From: Pokkaliibacter plantistimulans | GTDB taxonomy: Bacteria > Pseudomonadota > Gammaproteobacteria > Pseudomonadales > Balneatricaceae | Direction: 5' to 3' | NCBI RefSeq assembly: GCF_003194385.1 | Contig: NZ_LAPT01000042.1 | Span: 1 to 43,587, forward strand | Length of the DNA stretch: 43,587 nt | Part shown: piece after piece, positions 32,228 through 41,019 of the stretch | How positions within the stretch are numbered: the stretch's first letter is position 1 | Layout: every line of letters starts with the position of its first letter | Notes under the pieces: model-generated | What the model was told of the DNA's origin: nothing | The model's input: only the letters and a program-made list of their open reading frames with translations | Database searches by the model: none | Program-made: the position numbers and the translations under genes

Positions 32228-33763
32228 GATGACACCCTGACGGGTCAGCAGGGTATTGGCCAGCACCCGGTCCGCTCTGGCCATGCGCCGCGATAGCATG
32301 CGTTGCGCCATCTGCAGCAGGATAGGCAGATACTGCGGGTCATCGGCAAGGTTATGAAATTCACCAGGGTCATCGAGCAGATCGAATAGCAGAGGTGGCA
32401 TCGCTGTGAAGTGGACGTACTTGTAGCGTTCACTGCGCAGTACCGCGAGGGTGCAATCGTTGCTGTTCAGCCCCAGCCGCTGCTCGGCCTGCTGGGTGTG
32501 GGGGTCACGAAAATCGTATTCCCAGAACACCTCACTGCGCCAGTGTGCAGGGTCAGCGCCGTGCAACCAGGGCAGCAGCGACTCACCATCACAACTGGCG
32601 GGTATGGGCAGCCCGAGCCAGTCCAGCATGGTCGGCATCAGATCCACCGCCTCGGTAAGCGCTGATAGCTGCTTACCCCGCGCGCCGCTGCATTCCGGTG
32701 CCCGGATGATCAGCGGAATATGGTAACTGGCATCGAAATAACCGCCCTTACCCCACAGATAGTGATCCCCCAGCTGCTCACCATGATCGACGGTAAAGAT
32801 GATCAGGGTGCTGTCGTATTCCCCGGTTTCGCGCAGATAGTCAAACAGTCGCCCCAGATGCAGGTCGACCTCGGTAATCAGGCCATAGTACGTGGCGCGC
32901 ATCTGCTGGAGTTCCGCCTCCGGCAACGACACCACGTTGTGCTGATGGCCAAAGTAGTAGCCCGGTCGCTGCTGCACATCGAGCCAGTAATCAAGGAAGG
33001 GATGCTGGGCTTTGGCCTCCGCCAGTGACGATTCCCGCTGCGGTAATGCCACCTGCTCTGCCGCGTAAAGGCGATTGAAAGGCTCTGGCGCATACAGCGG
33101 AGGATGAGGCCGCAGGAAGACACCATGAATAAACCAGCCCTGACCGCGATGGGCCTGCATGTGCTGGAGGATACGATCAGCGGTGTAGGCCGTATCCGAA
33201 TCCTCAGCCCGGTACAGAGTCGGCGCGTAGCAGTGCCCTTTCCCGGCTGGCAGCTCAGCCGTAGGGTCTGCAAAGTAGGTCTGTGCCGGATGCCATGGCA
33301 GGGTGTAACCCTTGCTGCGCAGCTGGTTGATCCAGGGCAGGCAGATTTCATCGTCATACCTGAAGCCTTCACGAAACCCCGGCAGTAAGCCGCCATAATC
33401 ACGCAACGCCGGATCACCCGCCGCCACGGTGCGCGGATCGACACTGGTATCGGTATAGCCATACAGAATCGGATCAAAACCACCCTTGCGTACTTCCCGC
33501 GCGATATTGGTGTGGCGGTTATCGAGCGGCGTGCCGTTAAGAATGGAGCGATGATTCATCGCATACATGCCGGTCAGCAAGCTGGCACGACTGGGGCCAC
33601 AGGGCGCCGCCTGAGTGAAGTGGTTACGAAACAGTGTCCCCTCGGTTGCCAGCTGATCAAGGTGAGGGGTTTTCACCAGTGGATGGCCAACCGCAGACAG
33701 GCAGTCAGCCCGCCATTGATCCGCCGAGATAAAGAGCACGTTAGGTCGGGAAGAAGTGGCCAT
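32213..33763 (-). CDS. Sulfatase-superfamily phosphonate monoester hydrolase-like enzyme
   Basis: A 516-residue alkaline-phosphatase-superfamily enzyme. RPNVLFISADQWRADCL carries the first metal ligands; C55-G-P-S-R59 in APCGPSRASLLTGMY is the formylglycine-generating sulfatase motif; FTVDHGEQLGDH and LWGKGGYFDASYHIPLI are typical of phosphonate monoester hydrolase/phosphodiesterase members (PehA-like). Activation needs a formylglycine-generating enzyme, which is not in the window. The cytoplasmic location is inferred from the lack of a signal peptide. Likely substrates are phosphonate or phosphate mono/diesters; a true sulfatase is the alternative. Possibly related to the phosphodiester operon 3 kb to the right. 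Confidence 0.85.
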   Translation of the reverse strand: MATSSRPNVLFISADQWRADCLSAVGHPLVKTPHLDQLATEGTLFRNHFTQAAPCGPSRASLLTGMYAMNHRSILNGTPLDNRHTNIAREVRKGGFDPILYGYTDTSVDPRTVAAGDPALRDYGGLLPGFREGFRYDDEICLPWINQLRSKGYTLPWHPAQTYFADPTAELPAGKGHCYAPTLYRAEDSDTAYTADRILQHMQAHRGQGWFIHGVFLRPHPPLYAPEPFNRLYAAEQVALPQRESSLAEAKAQHPFLDYWLDVQQRPGYYFGHQHNVVSLPEAELQQMRATYYGLITEVDLHLGRLFDYLRETGEYDSTLIIFTVDHGEQLGDHYLWGKGGYFDASYHIPLIIRAPECSGARGKQLSALTEAVDLMPTMLDWLGLPIPASCDGESLLPWLHGADPAHWRSEVFWEYDFRDPHTQQAEQRLGLNSNDCTLAVLRSERYKYVHFTAMPPLLFDLLDDPGEFHNLADDPQYLPILLQMAQRMLSRRMARADRVLANTLLTRQGVINPPC

Positions 33764-33807
33764 GGCTGATGTGTTCCGGTGACAACTCAGGTCGGATACG
33801 GGAGAGA

Positions 33808-34200
33808 TCAGGGATTAGCGCAGAGGTATTGCCCTTTAGCGATCAGGATGCTGCGCACCCGCCGGTTATAGAGAGCGGTGTAGGCATTGAATTCCTCTTT
33901 TGCCTGCTGCTCGTCAGCGTCTTCGACGATGTCGAATCCCGCGTCGATGGGCGTCACCTTGTGCTTCTTACTGACACACCAGCGTTCCGCTTCAGTATCA
34001 AATCCACCGACATAACCTACATAGCCACTTTGCGCCTCGACATAGCTCCCTGCGGGAGCAAGCAGCGCCTTATCGGCTGCCTCTTCAGCAGGGGTCGCCA
34101 TCCTGGCACGCAGCTCGTTAGCCAGCGCAGAAGCATGAACAGCGGATTGATACAGATACGCCAGTGTCAGCAGCGAGCTGACGAGTAATTTCCGTGACAT
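33808..34200 (-). CDS. Small exported hypothetical protein
   Basis: A 130-residue protein with a signal peptide (MSRKLLVSSLLTLAYLYQSA, then VHASA). The mature part is helical with EEAADKALLAPAGSYVEAQS and a C-terminal NAYTALYNRRVRSILIAKGQ with two cysteines (WCVSKK and YLCANP) that could form a disulfide. The start at 34200 has an excellent AAGGAGG; an ATG at 34227 is in frame but unnecessary. Function unknown. Confidence 0.7.
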   Translation of the reverse strand: MSRKLLVSSLLTLAYLYQSAVHASALANELRARMATPAEEAADKALLAPAGSYVEAQSGYVGYVGGFDTEAERWCVSKKHKVTPIDAGFDIVEDADEQQAKEEFNAYTALYNRRVRSILIAKGQYLCANP

Positions 34201-34350
34201 GAAACCTCCTTGTATGAACAAACTCATGCTTTAACGCAGCCGATAAAGCAAAACGCGCAGAGAAGGCGGCATTTTGGATGCATTCGCACTCCGAAGGCTT
34301 TTACCACATCTTGTGGCCGTGGCCCCGCTGAGTGTGAACACGCTCTGACT

Positions 34351-34821
34351 TCAGCTAACCAGCCCAAGGCGTTCATGCCATTCGGCGATGCTTTCCTTGG
34401 GATAGCCATAGACACAGGTATCAGGCCCACGCACATCCACCTCGACCCATTCCGGCTTATAGGCCAGCATCAGGTGGGTACGCTCGGGGGGAATCGGCAG
34501 CTCGGTATCGATGGCCGATGCAAAGGGATGCACCAGTTCCGGCCAGCGCGGATCCCATACCCACAATGTGGTGGCGCAGTGCTTGCAAAAATGTCGCTCT
34601 GCGGGGCTGATTTCGCCGTCAATGATGGCATGGTAGACCGTGATATGTTCGCGCCCTTCCACCTTCAGTGATTCGGACTGTGCTCCCAGATTGATGGCAT
34701 ACCCCCCGCTGCCTGCGGTTTTGCGACACACAGAACAGTAACAGCGGTTAAAGGGGTAAGGATGAGGAGACTCCACTTCAAAATGCACAGCACCACAATG
34801 GCATGAGCCTTTCAGCAACAT
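34351..34821 (-). CDS. GFA-family (glutathione-dependent formaldehyde-activating-like) protein
   Basis: A 156-residue zinc-binding protein of the GFA/CENP-V family. Zinc ligands lie in GSCHCGAVHFEVE, RCYCSVCRKTAGSGG and HFCKHCATTLWVWDP. The family binds zinc and glutathione adducts; true formaldehyde activation is shown for few members, so the substrate here is unknown. AGGAGA precedes the ATG at 34821. Isolated gene. Confidence 0.85.
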   Translation of the reverse strand: MLLKGSCHCGAVHFEVESPHPYPFNRCYCSVCRKTAGSGGYAINLGAQSESLKVEGREHITVYHAIIDGEISPAERHFCKHCATTLWVWDPRWPELVHPFASAIDTELPIPPERTHLMLAYKPEWVEVDVRGPDTCVYGYPKESIAEWHERLGLVS

Positions 34822-34939
34822 GGGGATTCTCCTGTATGAAAATTCATATTCCCAGCAAGTCTAGTCAGTCCTGTAAAACCTGCACGTTTATGCACAAGGT
34901 CAGTCTCCTTTCCTGCTGAACTCCCTCATGAATGGTCTG

Positions 34940-35365
34940 TCAGCGGATAAGCAGTTCCCATTCGGCCGGTAAAAAACCGTGTCGGCTTAGCAGTAGCAGG
35001 GCCAGCATATTGACCACCACCGTCAGCCAGAAGACCCATTGAAATGAGCCCTTGCTGGACTTATGCCGCAACCAGCGCTGGGCACAGAGTGCGCCCGGCC
35101 AACCGCCCAGCAAAGCCAGCAGATGCAGAGTACTTTCCTGAGTGCGCCATGCCTGCCGACGGGCAGCGCGTTTATCCCAGGCATACACCATGAAGGTGGC
35201 AAGACTCTGCAGCAGATAGCACAGCACCAGCCAGACCGGCAGCCGTCCGCTGGCAACCAGTGCCAGCAAAGCGCCGACAAACAGCCAGACAAAGACCGCG
35301 CTGGCGCGGCCAGAAGTGGAATGCAGCGGTTTACTTACCGCAGCGGAACGGGGTGAGCGGGCCAT
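34940..35365 (-). CDS. DUF1294 membrane protein
   Basis: A 141-residue protein. The DUF1294 signature is YAWDKRAARRQAWRTQESTL then LLALLGGWPGALCAQRWLRH and KSSKGSFQWVFW. TM segments lie at about residues 22-40, 45-62 and 115-132. The N-terminus is basic and Ser-rich without a cold-shock domain, which many DUF1294 proteins carry. Function unknown. The start codon has no clear ribosome site, so a later start is possible. Confidence 0.8.
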   Translation of the reverse strand: MARSPRSAAVSKPLHSTSGRASAVFVWLFVGALLALVASGRLPVWLVLCYLLQSLATFMVYAWDKRAARRQAWRTQESTLHLLALLGGWPGALCAQRWLRHKSSKGSFQWVFWLTVVVNMLALLLLSRHGFLPAEWELLIR

Positions 35366-35595
35366 CGAAGGTCACCATGAAAAATACAGAGGGGAATATC
35401 TATTCCGTTTCGGCTGTGCTGACAAGTGCACACCCCGAATTGGCAATGACCCTTTCCCGATCCGGGAAAGCTTTCATGATCTGGCGAGAAAAGCCAGACA
35501 GGGCGAAAACAGCGGGGCGAGAGTGGAGATAAAGGAGAGGTGGATGCCATCTGGTCAGATGCCAGCGAGCCTCACTGGCATCCGCAAAGGCACTA

Positions 35596-36093
35596 TTACT
35601 GGAAGGAGAACAGCACGCCATTCATGAACATGACTTCGTGAATGATCGCCCCGCTGCTATCTTCCCACTGCCAGTTTTCGACAATGTCGTCCGCCGTGGA
35701 CAGCGTACTCTTGTTGGTCGGTTCACCCCAGGCTCTGGCGACCCAGTACGGCGTCATGCCATTTTCTACCCGATGACTGTCCGCCAGCCGCTTCATGTGC
35801 TGAGCCTGCGCCTCGAACGCATTAGGCAGCCCTCCCGCAGCAGGAGGATTGTTGGCCAGCTGATCATTCAGCTGCTCAATGACCGCATCATTCTGAGCGC
35901 TACCCGCTGAAGGCCCCGTTGCTGCCGACGCCATGTCGGGCGCAGGCTGGTCCTCCGGCTCAGACAGCTTCACACCGTCAGCACAGGCCTTATCGGTGAA
36001 GGTCTTGACCCCATCGACCATGCAGAAATAGATGTCAGCGTTGGCCACAGGCACGACACATAACGCCGCAACAACGAGTAGATACTTCGCCAT
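35596..36093 (-). CDS. Exported DUF4124-like protein
   Basis: A 165-residue protein with a signal peptide (MAKYLLVVAALCVVPVANA). The mature N-terminus DIYFCMVDGVKTFTDKACAD follows the DUF4124 pattern (I-Y-x-C/W-x-D-G-x-x-T-F-T-D-x-x-C). A Pro/Ala linker leads to a second small domain (MTPYWVARAWGEPTNKSTLS, then ENWQWEDSSGAIIHEVMFMN) like the SmpA/OmlA-type pairs that sense gene-name-like YxxG folds. Function unknown. GAGAG precedes the ATG. A GATGCCAG...CTGGCATC hairpin lies about 20 bases past the stop. Confidence 0.7.
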   Translation of the reverse strand: MAKYLLVVAALCVVPVANADIYFCMVDGVKTFTDKACADGVKLSEPEDQPAPDMASAATGPSAGSAQNDAVIEQLNDQLANNPPAAGGLPNAFEAQAQHMKRLADSHRVENGMTPYWVARAWGEPTNKSTLSTADDIVENWQWEDSSGAIIHEVMFMNGVLFSFQ

Positions 36094-36244
36094 TCTCTCG
36101 CTACCGAACCATTAAAAAGTGTTTCGGCATTTTACAGCTCGCCAACAAAGGCCGGAATAGCGCAGTACAGTTTTTATTCAAACCAACAGGTCAGGAATCT
36201 TCGATCAATCCACCGCGATAAAGCGCGCAGTCTGAGTGTTTCCC

Positions 36245-37075
36245 TCAGTCAATCAGCCCATGAGCATCAAAAAACGGATAGGGGCCTTCATACTCATCCA
36301 GCATGCCGGTATGGGTGATCAGCGCCTGCTCCTCTGTCCACCAGTGCAGCAGATAAGCCGGTGGCTCCATGACAAAGCGCGACGGTGCCTGCGGATCAAT
36401 ATCCAGCGCCACCTGATGTGAGGTGCCGGGGCAGCAGCACACCAGTGTACCGGCAAAACGCTGCTGAATGCTGCGATGCAGATGCCCGCACAGCACCCGC
36501 TCCACCTGCGGATGGCGACGGATCACTGTCGCCAGCTGCTCACTGTTGAAAAGACGCTGCACATCCATATGGCCGATACCGCTGATAAAGGGCGGATGAT
36601 GCAACATCACCAGCGTGGGCTTAGTGGGCGCGGCTGCCAGCGTATTCTCCAGCCACGCCAGCCGCTGCGGGCACAGCTCGCCATGAGGCTGGCCGGGAAC
36701 AGTGGAGTCCAGCCCGATCAGGCGCAGCGGGTAGTCATCAATAAACCACTGCAAAAACCTGTCCTGCTGATGCAAATAGCCATGCTCGGGAAAGGCGGCA
36801 CGCAGCGCCTGACGTTCATCATGGTTACCCGCTATCAGGTAGAAAGGCATCTGCAGCGGTTGCAGGGCCTGTCGCAGAGTGGCGTACTCTTCCGCCCGGC
36901 CAAAATCCACCAGATCACCGGTGATGACCACGACATCCGGTCTGGGACACAGGCTGTTCAGGCGGGTGACGGCATGTTGCAAGGCCCGCAAGGTATCCAC
37001 CCGCTTGTAAGACAGCTTGCCACCGGCCTTGATATGCAGATCGCTGATCTGGGCGACGATAAACTGACGGCTCAT
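36245..37075 (-). CDS. GpdQ-like class III metallophosphodiesterase
   Basis: A 276-residue calcineurin-like phosphodiesterase. Metal ligands are visible: D12 and H14 (QISDLHIKAGGK), D54 (ITGDLVDFG), N84-H85-D86 (AGNHDE), H159/H160 (MLHHPPF), and H198 and H200 (LCGHLHR). Length and motif order match Enterobacter GpdQ (274 aa), a glycerophosphodiesterase that also attacks other diesters and phosphonate monoesters; CpdA (cAMP) is the alternative. The ATG overlaps the stop of the ATPase gene (ATGA), so it is made with the transporter, pointing to a phosphodiester taken up by that system. Confidence 0.85.
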   Translation of the reverse strand: MSRQFIVAQISDLHIKAGGKLSYKRVDTLRALQHAVTRLNSLCPRPDVVVITGDLVDFGRAEEYATLRQALQPLQMPFYLIAGNHDERQALRAAFPEHGYLHQQDRFLQWFIDDYPLRLIGLDSTVPGQPHGELCPQRLAWLENTLAAAPTKPTLVMLHHPPFISGIGHMDVQRLFNSEQLATVIRRHPQVERVLCGHLHRSIQQRFAGTLVCCCPGTSHQVALDIDPQAPSRFVMEPPAYLLHWWTEEQALITHTGMLDEYEGPYPFFDAHGLID

Positions 37076-38217
37076 GTTGAACTCCCTGCGGCACTTTCTG
37101 CTTTCTCTCCGGCATGAGGCTGTGTCTGATTACCAGTGATGGCAAACAGCGCATCCGCCGGGACGGACAGACTGATCGCATCGCCGACCTGCCAGTGCTG
37201 CCGACTGCTGCTGTCGACCTGTAATGGCTCCGCTGCGCCGGTATCAACCAGCAGGCGTTGGCTCTGGCCGAGGAAGAAACGCTGGATCACCCTGCCCCGC
37301 ACAGCCACCGGCTCGTCGTCAGTGCAAATCCGCACATCTTCCGGGCGGCAATACAGCAAGGAGGCGTCGCCCTGATAGTCAGACGGCAACCCCCCGCCCG
37401 TCACCTGCAAACTTCCCTGCCCCCGCCCAAGGATGGCAAAGCGATTGACCGTGCCGATAAAGTCCGCAACAAAGGCCGTTGCAGGCTGATGATAGATTTG
37501 CTGCGGTGTACCCAGCTGGGCAATACGCCCCTTCTCCATCACCGCGATGCGATCCCCCAGCGCCATGGCTTCGGCCTGATCATGAGTCACGTAGACGGCG
37601 GTAATACCCAGCTGACGCAACAGCTGGCCGATATCAATCCGCAGGCGATCACGCAGTTTGGCATCCAGCGCCGCCAGTGGCTCATCAAACAGCAGCACCC
37701 GTGGCTGCACCGCCATGGCACGGGCCAGCGCCACACGTTGTTTCTGCCCGCCGGACAGCTCATGAATAGCGCGCTGCTCCAGCCCCTGCAGATGGACCAT
37801 GTCCACCATTTCGCCGGTACGCTGACGTATCACCTCAGCAGAATAACCACGAATCTTCAGACCGTAGCCGATGTTGGCGGCGACGTTCATGTTGGGGAAC
37901 AGCGCGTAGTTCTGAAACACCATGCCCACATCGCGCTTCTCAATCGGCAGATGGGTGACCTGTTCATCACCAAACCACACTTCCCCTCCGGCATCAGGTT
38001 GCTCAAGGCCGCTGATAATGCGCAACGTGGTGGTCTTGCCACAGCCGGAGGGGCCAAGCAGCACCAGCGTTTCCCCCGGCTCGACAGCCAGATCCAGCGG
38101 ATGCAGTGCGGTGTGCTGTCCCTGCCGCCCGGCAAAGGTACGGGCACACTGGCGCAGGCGAATACGCACAGGTTCGCGATGAGCGACCTGAGGCAAAGTA
38201 GCAAATGTCGACTTCAT
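37072..38217 (-). CDS. ABC transporter ATP-binding protein (PhnT/FbpC/PotA type)
   Basis: A 381-residue ATPase. Walker A GPSGCGKTTT, Q-loop FQNYALFPN, signature LSGGQKQRVA, Walker B VLLFDEPLAA and H-loop VTHDQAEA are all intact, followed by a C-terminal TOBE domain (about 260-370). This architecture serves type-I importers of iron, polyamine, 2-aminoethylphosphonate or glycerophosphodiesters. Fourth transporter gene in the LacI-headed operon, coupled to the phosphodiesterase. Confidence 0.9.
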   Translation of the reverse strand: MKSTFATLPQVAHREPVRIRLRQCARTFAGRQGQHTALHPLDLAVEPGETLVLLGPSGCGKTTTLRIISGLEQPDAGGEVWFGDEQVTHLPIEKRDVGMVFQNYALFPNMNVAANIGYGLKIRGYSAEVIRQRTGEMVDMVHLQGLEQRAIHELSGGQKQRVALARAMAVQPRVLLFDEPLAALDAKLRDRLRIDIGQLLRQLGITAVYVTHDQAEAMALGDRIAVMEKGRIAQLGTPQQIYHQPATAFVADFIGTVNRFAILGRGQGSLQVTGGGLPSDYQGDASLLYCRPEDVRICTDDEPVAVRGRVIQRFFLGQSQRLLVDTGAAEPLQVDSSSRQHWQVGDAISLSVPADALFAITGNQTQPHAGEKAESAAGSST

Positions 38218-38242
38218 AAGGCTTTACTCAAACTCAACAACA

Positions 38243-39076
38243 TTACTGCACGCTTCGGCTGGCACGCCGGGCAGCCCACTGGCCAAACCATTGGATCAGC
38301 GTCAGTAGTGGCAGAATCATCAGCAGGAAGATCAGGGTATAGGCCGAGCCAATTTCCAGCCGCATTGAGGCATAGCTGTCCGCCAGCCCGACCGGCAGGG
38401 TCTTGGTCAGCGGGGTATGCAGCATCCAGGTGATATTGAACTCGCCCACCGACAGGGTAATCACCATCAGGGCACCCGCCAGAATGCCGCTGGTGCAATT
38501 GGGCAGGATGACCGTGAAGAAGCGCTGAATAGCGCCGGCCCCGAGACTGGAGGCGGCCTCTTCCAGACGCACCACATCAATGGCCTGCATGACAGCCAGC
38601 ACCGGACGAATCATGAAGGGCAGCGTAAACAGCACATGGCCGACCAGAATAAACAGCCAGCTGCCACGGAAACCATGAAACTGCCCATAGGCCAGCAACA
38701 GTGCCAGAGCCGTCGCCAGCCCGGGGATGGCGACCGGCATCAGCAGTAACTCTTCAATGATCGCAGCCCAGCGCTTGCGGCACTTGAGCAGACCGTAGGC
38801 CGCCGGGACGCCCAGCAGCAAGGTACAACCCAGACAGGCCAGTGCCAGATAGATGGATAGCCAGATGCTGTCGGCATACAGCCCCCACACCTCAGCAATC
38901 CAGCGGGTTGTGAGGCCACTACTCAGCCCAACAAGGTAGTTTTCGGTCAGACCGGCCAGCACAGACATCAGCACTGGCACAATCATGAAAGCGCAGACGG
39001 CCAGCGTAAAAATCAGCTGCAGGACAAAGCGCCAGTGCATAACGCCAGCACTGCGTACCGACAAGGATGTAGACAT
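38243..39076 (-). CDS. ABC transporter permease (second)
   Basis: A 277-residue inner-membrane permease with six predicted TM helices (FVLQLIFTLAVCAFMIVPVL, then IWLSIYLALACLGCTLLLGV and ILVGHVLFTLPFMIRPVLAV). The cytoplasmic coupling EAA loop is RLEEAASSLGAGAIQRFFTV. It pairs with the permease 3 bases upstream. Start at 39076. The spacing to the ATPase (26 bases) keeps it in the same operon. Confidence 0.88.
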   Translation of the reverse strand: MSTSLSVRSAGVMHWRFVLQLIFTLAVCAFMIVPVLMSVLAGLTENYLVGLSSGLTTRWIAEVWGLYADSIWLSIYLALACLGCTLLLGVPAAYGLLKCRKRWAAIIEELLLMPVAIPGLATALALLLAYGQFHGFRGSWLFILVGHVLFTLPFMIRPVLAVMQAIDVVRLEEAASSLGAGAIQRFFTVILPNCTSGILAGALMVITLSVGEFNITWMLHTPLTKTLPVGLADSYASMRLEIGSAYTLIFLLMILPLLTLIQWFGQWAARRASRSVQ

Positions 39077-39078
39077 GC

Positions 39079-39972
39079 TTACGCCCCTCCGAGACTGGCA
39101 TCTGCCGATAATCGCCGCGCCATCGCCAGCGCCAGCCAGGTCACCGCGCCCAGCAGCACAGACAATGCCGCGGACATGGCAAAGTTGGCGTAATTGGTAA
39201 ATTCGCCGTAGATGGCCATCGGCACCACATTAATCCGGGTGCCCAGCGTAAAGGCCGTACCGAAAGCCCCCATGCTGGTAGCGAAGCAGATGGCGCCGGT
39301 TGAAATTAACGCCGGGCGAATGCCGGGAATCAGCACATCAGCAATCACCCGCCAGCTGTTGGCGCCCAGCGAGCGAGCCGCTTCTTCCAGACTGGTATCG
39401 AGCTTTTCGCAGGCCGCCATCACCGTCATGATCACGCGCGGAATGGAGAAATACAGATAACCGATAAACAACCCGGTGAGGGAATAGGCAAAGGTCCAGC
39501 GTTCGCTCGCCAGCAGCTGGCCAAGCTGTGCTGAGAGCCCCTGGCGCCCCCCCAGCATGATCACCAGAAAGCCAACCACGACACCGGGAAAGGCCAGCGG
39601 AAAGGTCAGCATCGACAGCAACAGACTGCGCCCGAAGAAATGATTACGTGCCAGAAAACAGCCACAGATGGCAGCGATCACCACTGCCAGCACCGCGACG
39701 GCCAAAGACAGCAGCACCGTCACCAGCAGGCTGAACAGATATTGCCGGTGAGTCAGCACGGCCCAGTAACCCGGCTCGCCGCTGCTACTGTCAGCACCGG
39801 CGCCCATCACCATCAGCTGTACAAAGGGCAGCAACCAGAACGCCAGAAAGAAAGCCAGCGCGGGTGCCAGCGCCCAGTGTGCCAGCCACTTACCATGATG
39901 ACGCCGTGCTTGCGCGGAAGGGGCCGCCCGGCTGGCGGGCTGCCCTCCTGTCGTCAGTAACGACTGCGACAT
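39079..39972 (-). CDS. ABC transporter permease (first)
   Basis: A 297-residue permease. An N-terminal basic stretch precedes the first TM (LAPALAFFLAFWLLPFVQLM); the EAA loop is SLEEAARSLGANSWRVIADV. The MSQSLL start overlaps the stop of the solute-binding-protein gene (TAATG), giving translational coupling. Together with the second permease it forms the heterodimeric channel. PhnU/PotB-type architecture. Confidence 0.88.
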   Translation of the reverse strand: MSQSLLTTGGQPASRAAPSAQARRHHGKWLAHWALAPALAFFLAFWLLPFVQLMVMGAGADSSSGEPGYWAVLTHRQYLFSLLVTVLLSLAVAVLAVVIAAICGCFLARNHFFGRSLLLSMLTFPLAFPGVVVGFLVIMLGGRQGLSAQLGQLLASERWTFAYSLTGLFIGYLYFSIPRVIMTVMAACEKLDTSLEEAARSLGANSWRVIADVLIPGIRPALISTGAICFATSMGAFGTAFTLGTRINVVPMAIYGEFTNYANFAMSAALSVLLGAVTWLALAMARRLSADASLGGA

Positions 39973-40991
39973 TACTGCACCTCAGCCAGATAGCGCGCAG
40001 AGAATGCCTTCTGCACATCCGCCATGTGGCCGTAGTCCACTGCGCTGGCACGGGCATAATCACTGTCCGGCAGGAAGTGTGACTGCGCTTCTTTAGAAAT
40101 GGCGCTGGCACGTACCGGACGCAGGAAAGCATTGGCCCAGATCGCCTGCCCCTTGTCAGACAGCACGTAGTCGAGCACTTTCTTGCCTTCCGCACTATGA
40201 GGGCCGTTGTTCACCAAACTCATGACGTAAGGCACAACCACGGTCCCTTCCTGAGGAATAACGAAGGCAACGTTGGCGTGGTCTTTGTATTTGGCGCGGT
40301 AGGCGTTGAAGTCATAGTCCAGCAGGATGGGGATTTCGCCGGACATCATCCGTGCATAGGCCGTCTGCTTCGGCACAATCGGCTCGTTGACTGCCAGCTT
40401 TTTGAAATACTCGATAGCGGGCGTGAAGTCATCGAGGCTACCGCCTTTGGCCTGATTGACGGCCACTGCACCGACGTAACCCACGAAGGCGCTGGACGGA
40501 TCCAGATAACCCACCATGCCTTTGTACTCTGGCTTAAGCAGGTCATCCCATGACTGCGGAATGGGCTTGCCGCCCAGCGCATCGACATTGACCGCAAACC
40601 CCAGCGTACCGCTGTGGATGGCAAACCAGTGTCCCGCCGGGTCTTTCAGACCTGCTGGAATCTCATCCCAATGGGCTGGCTGATACGCCGTGACGACATC
40701 AGCCTTTTGCGCCTGAATGCCGAACGTCACCCCGTAATAGACCACGTCAGCAACCGGATTACTCTTCTCCGCCACCAGCTGCGCCAGCGACTGGCCGGAG
40801 TTTTTGTTGTCCTGCGGTACGCTGATACCCAAATCCTGCTTGATAGCCTGCAGCTGCGTCCCCCAGTCCGCCCATTCTGGCGGGCAGTTGTAGCAGATCG
40901 CGGTGTCAGCCGCCTGAGCGGTGCCCATCATACCCAGGGTGGCCAGTAGCATCGGGGCGGCGAACTGGCGCAGCCAAGTGGACTTCTTCAT
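39972..40991 (-). CDS. Periplasmic solute-binding protein of the phosphodiester-type ABC importer
   Basis: A 339-residue binding protein of the iron/polyamine/AEP class. A signal peptide ends in MMGTAQA before ADTAICYNCPPEW. Motifs include DVVYYGVTFGIQAQKADVVT, HSGTLGFAVNVDALGGKPIP, PSSAFVGYVGAVAVNQAKGG and DYDFNAYRAKY. Two cysteines (C33 and C36) near the N-terminus are unusual for this class and might form a disulfide. The substrate is not fixed by sequence; the phosphodiesterase in the operon suggests an organophosphate diester. First structural gene after lacI. Confidence 0.82.
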   Translation of the reverse strand: MKKSTWLRQFAAPMLLATLGMMGTAQAADTAICYNCPPEWADWGTQLQAIKQDLGISVPQDNKNSGQSLAQLVAEKSNPVADVVYYGVTFGIQAQKADVVTAYQPAHWDEIPAGLKDPAGHWFAIHSGTLGFAVNVDALGGKPIPQSWDDLLKPEYKGMVGYLDPSSAFVGYVGAVAVNQAKGGSLDDFTPAIEYFKKLAVNEPIVPKQTAYARMMSGEIPILLDYDFNAYRAKYKDHANVAFVIPQEGTVVVPYVMSLVNNGPHSAEGKKVLDYVLSDKGQAIWANAFLRPVRASAISKEAQSHFLPDSDYARASAVDYGHMADVQKAFSARYLAEVQ

Positions 40992-41019
40992 AATGTCTCC
41001 TGCTTTCTGTTATCAGGTA

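Noticed and set aside
37258-38433. Long + strand frame opposite the ABC ATPase, and a similar one at 40921-42039 opposite the LacI gene
   Set aside because: Shadows of well-supported - strand genes; no ribosome sites or domain motifs.
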